Shown here: positions 59,687 through 64,000 of the stretch, piece by piece | Layout of the letters: every line of letters starts with the position of its first letter | Numbering within the stretch: the stretch's first letter is position 1 | Assembly (NCBI RefSeq): GCF_019041915.1 | Contig: NZ_JAHPYF010000001.1 | Span: forward strand, 496,001 to 560,000 | DNA length: 64,000 bases | Direction: 5' to 3' | Origin: Collinsella sp. MSK.8.10 | GTDB taxonomy: Bacteria > Actinomycetota > Coriobacteriia > Coriobacteriales > Coriobacteriaceae | Translations under genes and position numbers: made by a program | Notes under the pieces: generated by a model | The model's input: only the letters and a program-made list of their open reading frames with translations | The model's database searches: none | What the model was told of the DNA's origin: nothing

Positions 59687-60366
59687 TAACGTGCTCCGTA
59701 CTGCTCGTAGTAGGCGTCGATGGCGGTCTTGAGCTCGTCGTCGATGACAACCTTGCCGTCGATCTCGTGGTTGTAGAGGGTCTCGACGACCTCAGCCATG
59801 GAGACGATGCTCGCGACGGGGAAACCGTACTTGGCCTCGATCTCCTTCTGCGCGGTGGTCACACCGCCCTTGCCGACCTCCATGCGGTTGAGGGACACGA
59901 TCAGGCCCTTGATCTCGACATCGGCAGCAGCCTTGACCTTGGGATAGGTCTCGTCGATGGACTTGCCGCTGGTGGTAACGTCCTCGACCATGACCACACG
60001 GTCGCCGTCCTTGGGCTCATAACCCAGCAGGTTGCCCTTATCGGCACCGTGGTCCTTGGCCTCCTTGCGGTCGCAGCAGTACTTGACCTCCTTGCCGTAC
60101 AGCTCGTGGTAGGCAATTGCGGTCACGACGGCCAGCGGAATACCCTTGTAGGCCGGTCCAAACAGCACATCAAAGTCGTCGCCAAAGTTATCGTGGATGG
60201 CCTGGGCGTAATACTCGCCCAGCTTCTTGAGCTGATAGCCCGTCACGTAAGCGCCGGCGTTCATAAAGAACGGGGACTGACGGCCGCTCTTGAGCGTAAA
60301 GCTGCCGAACTTAAGGACGTCGGACTCGACCATAAACTTGATGAACTCTTGCTTGTAAGCCTCCAT
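59686..60366 (-). CDS. pyrE: Orotate phosphoribosyltransferase
   Basis: 226 residues. GSFTLKSGRQSPFFMNAGAY, GPAYKGIPLAVVTAIAYHEL and the PRPP-binding VVMVEDVTTSGKSIDE loop identify PyrE. Converts orotate to OMP in pyrimidine synthesis. Terminator/palindrome overlaps its stop. Confidence 0.97.
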   Translation of the reverse strand: MEAYKQEFIKFMVESDVLKFGSFTLKSGRQSPFFMNAGAYVTGYQLKKLGEYYAQAIHDNFGDDFDVLFGPAYKGIPLAVVTAIAYHELYGKEVKYCCDRKEAKDHGADKGNLLGYEPKDGDRVVMVEDVTTSGKSIDETYPKVKAAADVEIKGLIVSLNRMEVGKGGVTTAQKEIEAKYGFPVASIVSMAEVVETLYNHEIDGKVVIDDELKTAIDAYYEQYGAR

Positions 60367-60592
60367 GCGGGCTCCTCTCGTAATCGCGTACGTGCCTTCC
60401 AGTTTAGCGCAGGCGAAGCGTCGATGCGGGCGCGCTTTGGGGCCACGGCATTCTGTAAAGGCTTTGTCAGGGGGAATGGTTTTCCGAACAATGGGGTTGA
60501 CATGTCAAACCCCCTCATCAAGAATACGGGCGGATTAAAAAGGGGTACGAGATACCCAAAGCGCGCTGCGCTCAGCCTTTAGGAGGTGTGCC
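60367..60592. other. Region between pyrE and mgtA leader
   Basis: No gene seen. Contains the mgtA promoter region with a 21-bp palindrome. Confidence 0.5.
60493..60525 (+). promoter_or_regulatory. mgtA promoter with operator-like palindrome
   Basis: GGGGTTGACA/TGTCAAACCCC (60493-60513) overlaps TTGACA (60497-60502); 17 bases later is AAGAAT (60520-60525). The regulator is unknown. Confidence 0.55.
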
Positions 60593-60664
60593 ATGGAAGG
60601 CAGTCCTAGTCGAAAAACCTGCATGTCGCCCTCGGCACGCCGCGAGGACTCCGCACACGCATAA
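60593..60664 (+). CDS. Leader peptide upstream of mgtA (23 aa)
   Basis: Frame MEGSPSRKTCMSPSARREDS + AHA, with a very strong AGGAGGTGTGCC site. It lies 139 bases before mgtA. A short translated leader before an Mg2+ pump suggests translation-dependent control, as known for MgtL in Salmonella, but the sequence is unrelated. Confidence 0.5.
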   Translation: MEGSPSRKTCMSPSARREDSAHA

Positions 60665-60803
60665 ACGCCACCGGCAGATCGCCAAAACCACCGCAAAGGC
60701 GCGCTGCACCCTTTGTGGGCTCAAGAGCTTGACGTGAGCGACATCTAGGTTTTTTGAAGCAAATACGACACGTACGCTAACTCCCCTCAACAAGGAGGAC
60801 CCT

Positions 60804-63572
60804 ATGCTGATGCTCAAAACCGTCACGGTACTCGAAGCCATCTCCAAGCGCCGCCGCACGGCGCGCCCTGCCGCTCATACCGGCCTGTCCAAGAACACCA
60901 TATTCGCCGCCACCCATAGTGCCGAGGACGCCCTCGTACTGCTTGACGCCACGGCAAACGGCCTCACCGTCGAGCAGGCAACTGAGCGCCTGAACGCCGT
61001 CGGCCCCAACGCCATCGAGGCAACGACCAAAACGCTCGCCCGCCGCATCGCCGACGCGTTCATCGATCCCTTCGCCGGCATCCTCGCCGCGCTCGCACTG
61101 GTCTCGCTCTACATCGACGTGCTCGCCGTGCCCGAACCGCAGCGCGACCCCTCCACGGTCATCGTCATCGGCACCATGCTGCTGGTATCGGGCGGCATGA
61201 AGTTTATCCAGGAAGCCCGCAGCGGCAATGCGGCCGAGGCCCTCAAGGACCTGGTCTCCAACACTTGCACCGCCCTGCGCGACGGCGAGCGCATCGAGAT
61301 CCCCTTCGACGAGCTCGTCCCCGGCGATGTAATCCGTCTCTCTGCCGGCGATATGGTGCCGGCAGATGCCCGCATCATCACCGCGCGCGACCTGTTTGTG
61401 ATCGAGTCCGCACTCACCGGCGAGAGCGAGGCCGTCGAGAAGACCACCGCCGTCACCGTCGTCGAGGGCGCCGACGGCTCCGCACTGCCACTCTCTGCCT
61501 GCAAGAACATCGTCTTTACCGGCACCTCCGTGCAAAACGGCGCCGCCATGGCGCTTGTCGTTGCCACCGACTCGGACACCTACCTGGGCGGCATCGCCAA
61601 GATGCTCAACGGGCGCGGCGAAAAAAGCGCGTTTGACCGCGGCGTCTCGAGCGTCTCCATGCTGCTGGTGCGCCTGATGCTCGTTATGGCGCCGGCCGTC
61701 TTTGCCATCAACGCCGCCACCAAGGGCAACGTCATCGACGCGCTGCTGTTCGCCACGAGCGTGGCCGTGGGCATCACGCCGCAGATGCTTCCCGTCATCG
61801 TGACCACGAGCCTGTCGCAGGGCGCCAAGGACCTCGCCCGTCGCCAGGTTATCGTCAAGGAGCTGCCGGCGATTCAAAACCTCGGAGCGATGGACGTCCT
61901 GTGCTGCGACAAGACCGGCACCCTCACCGAAGACCGCATCGTGCTCGAGCGCTACCTCAACACCGATGGCAACGAGGACGCGCGCGTGCTGCGCCATGCG
62001 TTTTTGAACAGCTTCTTCCAGACCGGCCTCAAAAATCTTATCGACCTGGCCGTAATCGACCGTGCCGATGTGACACCCTCGACCGTCGCACCCGATTCCA
62101 TGCTGGGCCAGAGCCTGCGCGACCGCTACACCAAGGTCGACGAGGTTCCCTTCGATTTCTCGCGCCGTCGCCTGAGCGTAGTTGTCGCCGACGCCCAAGG
62201 CAAAACCCAGATGGTTACCAAGGGCGCCGCCGAGGAAATGCTCGAGATCTGCTCCTTTGTCGAGATCGATGGCATCGCTCAGCCGCTCACCGACGAGAAG
62301 CTCGCCCAGATTCGCAAGCAGATCGCCGGACTTAACGCCGAGGGCCTACGCGTAATTGCCGTGGCGCAGAAGACCAATCCGCGCTGCGTGGGCGAGTTTG
62401 GCATCGCCGACGAGTGCGACATGGTGCTGATGGGCTTTTTGGCCTTCCTCGATCCGCCCAAAGCAAGTGCCGCGGGCGCCGTCGCCACCCTCGAGGCCAA
62501 GGGCGTGGCGGTCAAGGTCCTAACCGGCGACAACGACCGCGTCGCCGCCACCGTCTGCGAGCAGATTGGTATCGATGCGAGCAACGTCTTGCTCGGCTCC
62601 GAGATCGATGCGCTCGATGACGCCGAACTTGCCGAGCGCGCCGAGAAAACCCACCTCTTCGCCAAGCTCTCGCCGCTGCAGAAGGCGCGCCTGGTACGTG
62701 TCATGCGCGAGATGCTCGGCCACACCGTGGGCTTTATGGTCGACGGCATCAACGACGCCGCCGCCATGCGTGCGAGCGATTGCGGCATCTCGGTCGATTC
62801 GGCCGTCGACATTGCCAAGGAATCCGCCGATATCATCTTGCTTCAGAAGGACCTGGGCGTGCTCGAGCGCGGCATCATCGAAGGCCGCCGCACTTACGGC
62901 AACCTGCTCAAGTACCTCAAGACCACGGTGAGCTCCAACTTTGGCAATGTGCTGTCCGTGACCGTCGCGAGCCTGTTCTTGCCGTTTTTGCCCATGAGCG
63001 CCCTGCAGCTGGTTCTGCTGTCGCTGGTCTACGAGATCGTGTGCATCGCACTGCCGTGGGACACCGTCGATGACGCCTGGACTGCCCGCCCGCGTGCCTG
63101 GGACGCCGCGTCCATCAAGGGCTTTATGCTCGAGCTGGGCCCCGTGAGCTCGCTGTTTGACATCGTGACCTTCGCCGCGCTCTTCTTTGTCGTGTGCCCC
63201 GCCGCCGTGGACGCAAGCTGGTCCGAGCTTGCCGCCGCGGGCGACGTCGCGGGTATGGCGACCTTTGCTGCGCTCTTCCAGAGCGGCTGGTTTGTCGAGT
63301 CCATGTGGTCGCAGACACTCGTGGTCCACATGTTGCGCTCCCCGCATCTGCCGAGCCCGCGCGACCACGCCGCGCCCGCATTGTGCGTTCTTACCGTGCT
63401 GGGCCTGGCGCTCGTCACCTGGCTGCCGGCAAGCCCCATCGCCGATGCGCTCGGCCTCATGCCGCTGCCCACGAGCTTTTTTGGGCTGCTCATTGGCATC
63501 GTTACCGCCTATATCGCGCTCACCCAGCTGGCAAAGCGCCGCTACATTGCCCGCCACGGCGAGCTGCTGTAG
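60804..63572 (+). CDS. mgtA: Magnesium-translocating P-type ATPase
   Basis: 922 residues, P3-type ATPase. TGES near residue 207, phosphorylated Asp in CCDKTGTLTED near residue 369, TGDN near 575, then VDGINDAAAMRASDCGISVD at about 646 and membrane helices SSNFGNVLSVTVASLFLPFL at the C-terminal end, very like MgtA/MgtB. The hinge motif reads VDGIND instead of GDGIND. Imports Mg2+. Start after AAGGAGG. Confidence 0.95.
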   Translation: MLMLKTVTVLEAISKRRRTARPAAHTGLSKNTIFAATHSAEDALVLLDATANGLTVEQATERLNAVGPNAIEATTKTLARRIADAFIDPFAGILAALALVSLYIDVLAVPEPQRDPSTVIVIGTMLLVSGGMKFIQEARSGNAAEALKDLVSNTCTALRDGERIEIPFDELVPGDVIRLSAGDMVPADARIITARDLFVIESALTGESEAVEKTTAVTVVEGADGSALPLSACKNIVFTGTSVQNGAAMALVVATDSDTYLGGIAKMLNGRGEKSAFDRGVSSVSMLLVRLMLVMAPAVFAINAATKGNVIDALLFATSVAVGITPQMLPVIVTTSLSQGAKDLARRQVIVKELPAIQNLGAMDVLCCDKTGTLTEDRIVLERYLNTDGNEDARVLRHAFLNSFFQTGLKNLIDLAVIDRADVTPSTVAPDSMLGQSLRDRYTKVDEVPFDFSRRRLSVVVADAQGKTQMVTKGAAEEMLEICSFVEIDGIAQPLTDEKLAQIRKQIAGLNAEGLRVIAVAQKTNPRCVGEFGIADECDMVLMGFLAFLDPPKASAAGAVATLEAKGVAVKVLTGDNDRVAATVCEQIGIDASNVLLGSEIDALDDAELAERAEKTHLFAKLSPLQKARLVRVMREMLGHTVGFMVDGINDAAAMRASDCGISVDSAVDIAKESADIILLQKDLGVLERGIIEGRRTYGNLLKYLKTTVSSNFGNVLSVTVASLFLPFLPMSALQLVLLSLVYEIVCIALPWDTVDDAWTARPRAWDAASIKGFMLELGPVSSLFDIVTFAALFFVVCPAAVDASWSELAAAGDVAGMATFAALFQSGWFVESMWSQTLVVHMLRSPHLPSPRDHAAPALCVLTVLGLALVTWLPASPIADALGLMPLPTSFFGLLIGIVTAYIALTQLAKRRYIARHGELL

Positions 63573-63648
63573 CAAGTAGACGGAAAACACCCTGCCAGCT
63601 GCCGTTGCCACTACCACAGCTGCCGCCGCCGCAGTCTATCCCCCCAGC

Positions 63649-63715
63649 AGTTGCGGTGAAATAGTTCCTGTTTAAAGCCCCGTGACTTTAATTTAGGGAC
63701 TATTCCACCGCAACT
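63649..63715. repeat. Palindromic repeat family A, copy 3
   Basis: AGTTGCGGTGAAATAGTTCC pairs with GGGACTATTCCACCGCAACT. It lies 14 bases past the stop of the LuxR-type gene. Confidence 0.85.
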
Positions 63716-63729
63716 AATTGGAGGATTAG

Positions 63730-64000
63730 CTAGTCCTTGGGCGTCCAGGACCAGAAGAAGTTGATAAGGGCTACACGCGAGGCGGTACCGGCCTTTTTGT
63801 TGATCGAAGAAATGTGGCGATAGAGCGTGGAGCGCGAAAGGAAGAGCGTTGTGGCGATGTCCTGAACGCTCTGGTCCGAAACGACCAAGACCTCAAGAAT
63901 ATCGCGCTCGCGCTCTGTAAGCCCAAAGGTGACGACGAAAGCATCGAGGCGCTCATCTGACGTGAGCTCCGCTGCCTCCACGGGCACGGAGTCGGAGCAC
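63730..64000 (-). CDS. LuxR-family regulator, C-terminal part (partial)
   Basis: The visible end is a LuxR/GerE HTH: FGLTERERDILEVLVVSDQS, then VQDIATTLFLSRSTLYRHIS. The frame is open to the right edge, so the N-terminal portion is missing. In Coriobacteria such proteins often have a long membrane domain upstream; that cannot be seen here. Confidence 0.8.
   Translation of the reverse strand, partial: CSDSVPVEAAELTSDERLDAFVVTFGLTERERDILEVLVVSDQSVQDIATTLFLSRSTLYRHISSINKKAGTASRVALINFFWSWTPKD

Noticed and set aside
60500..60803. M-box (ykoK) Mg2+ riboswitch before mgtA
   Set aside because: I could not match the conserved M-box core; a leader ORF explains the strong ribosome site better. Infernal with RF00380 would decide.
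60572..62198. Long minus-strand frames opposite mgtA
   Set aside because: Opposite-strand shadows of a strongly coding GC-rich gene; composition rich in Ala, Arg, Gly and His without motifs.

Overview
The window is high-GC bacterial DNA whose gene content points to the class Coriobacteriia, most likely a gut Collinsella or a close relative. The clues are a mannose-type PTS with a DUF956 partner, a dnaK-grpE-dnaJ-hspR heat-shock cluster, a NiaR-controlled nadA-nadB-nadC set, DUF5692 and LuxR-type genes, and intergenic spaces crowded with long palindromes. The genus is inferred from gene content; no marker gene such as 16S rRNA is present.

Region 1 (1-14990) is the early end of an integrated prophage. 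Almost every gene lies on the minus strand and overlaps its neighbour by 1-4 bases, from two divergent phage regulators (about 12.7 kb) leftwards through recombination and replication functions (ERF annealing protein, SSB, a replication-type protein, a PD-(D/E)XK nuclease), a run of tiny cysteine-rich zinc-ribbon proteins, and an HNH endonuclease, to the small and large terminase subunits at the left edge. The phage control region carries three 16-bp palindromic operators. A plus-strand serine integrase ends inside a host tRNA-Arg(CCT) gene, which marks one prophage junction. The other junction lies beyond the left edge.

Region 2 (15-24 kb) holds host genes: the manXYZ mannose PTS with DUF956, hypA, a large FAD/Fe-S oxidoreductase diverging from a TetR regulator with two matched operators, and a DUF5692 membrane protein. 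Region 3 (24-34 kb) carries a membrane-anchored unknown, an AAA/DUF4143 ATPase of foreign look, clpB, and a repeat-rich stretch with three exported or membrane-anchored unknowns, two of them paralogues. Region 4 (33.7-41.5 kb) has an aconitase-family hydratase, the dnaK operon ending in its likely repressor hspR, and a small ferredoxin. A 27-bp motif is shared by the dnaK and clpB upstream regions.

Region 5 (41.7-49 kb) holds NAD biosynthesis (niaR, nadC, nadB, nadA) behind a perfect 44-bp palindromic operator, a LytTR/GHKL two-component pair, a degenerate glycosylase-like protein and thioredoxin. Region 6 (49-56 kb) is a nickel/hydrogenase-maturation block: a NikR with a His/Cys-rich tail, hypF, hypC, hypD and hypE, then a HAD phosphatase. 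hypB is not in the window. Region 7 (56-64 kb) holds a lipoprotein, a glucose-type EIIA, a Fic protein with its own operator-like palindrome between two copies of a repeat, pyrE, an Mg2+ P-type ATPase behind a leader ORF, and a LuxR-type regulator running off the right edge.

The most distinctive signal is the intergenic DNA. Several families of long inverted repeats sit directly after stop codons of minus-strand genes. One family (four copies) keeps its stems paired although the stem sequences differ between copies, which suggests selection for structure.
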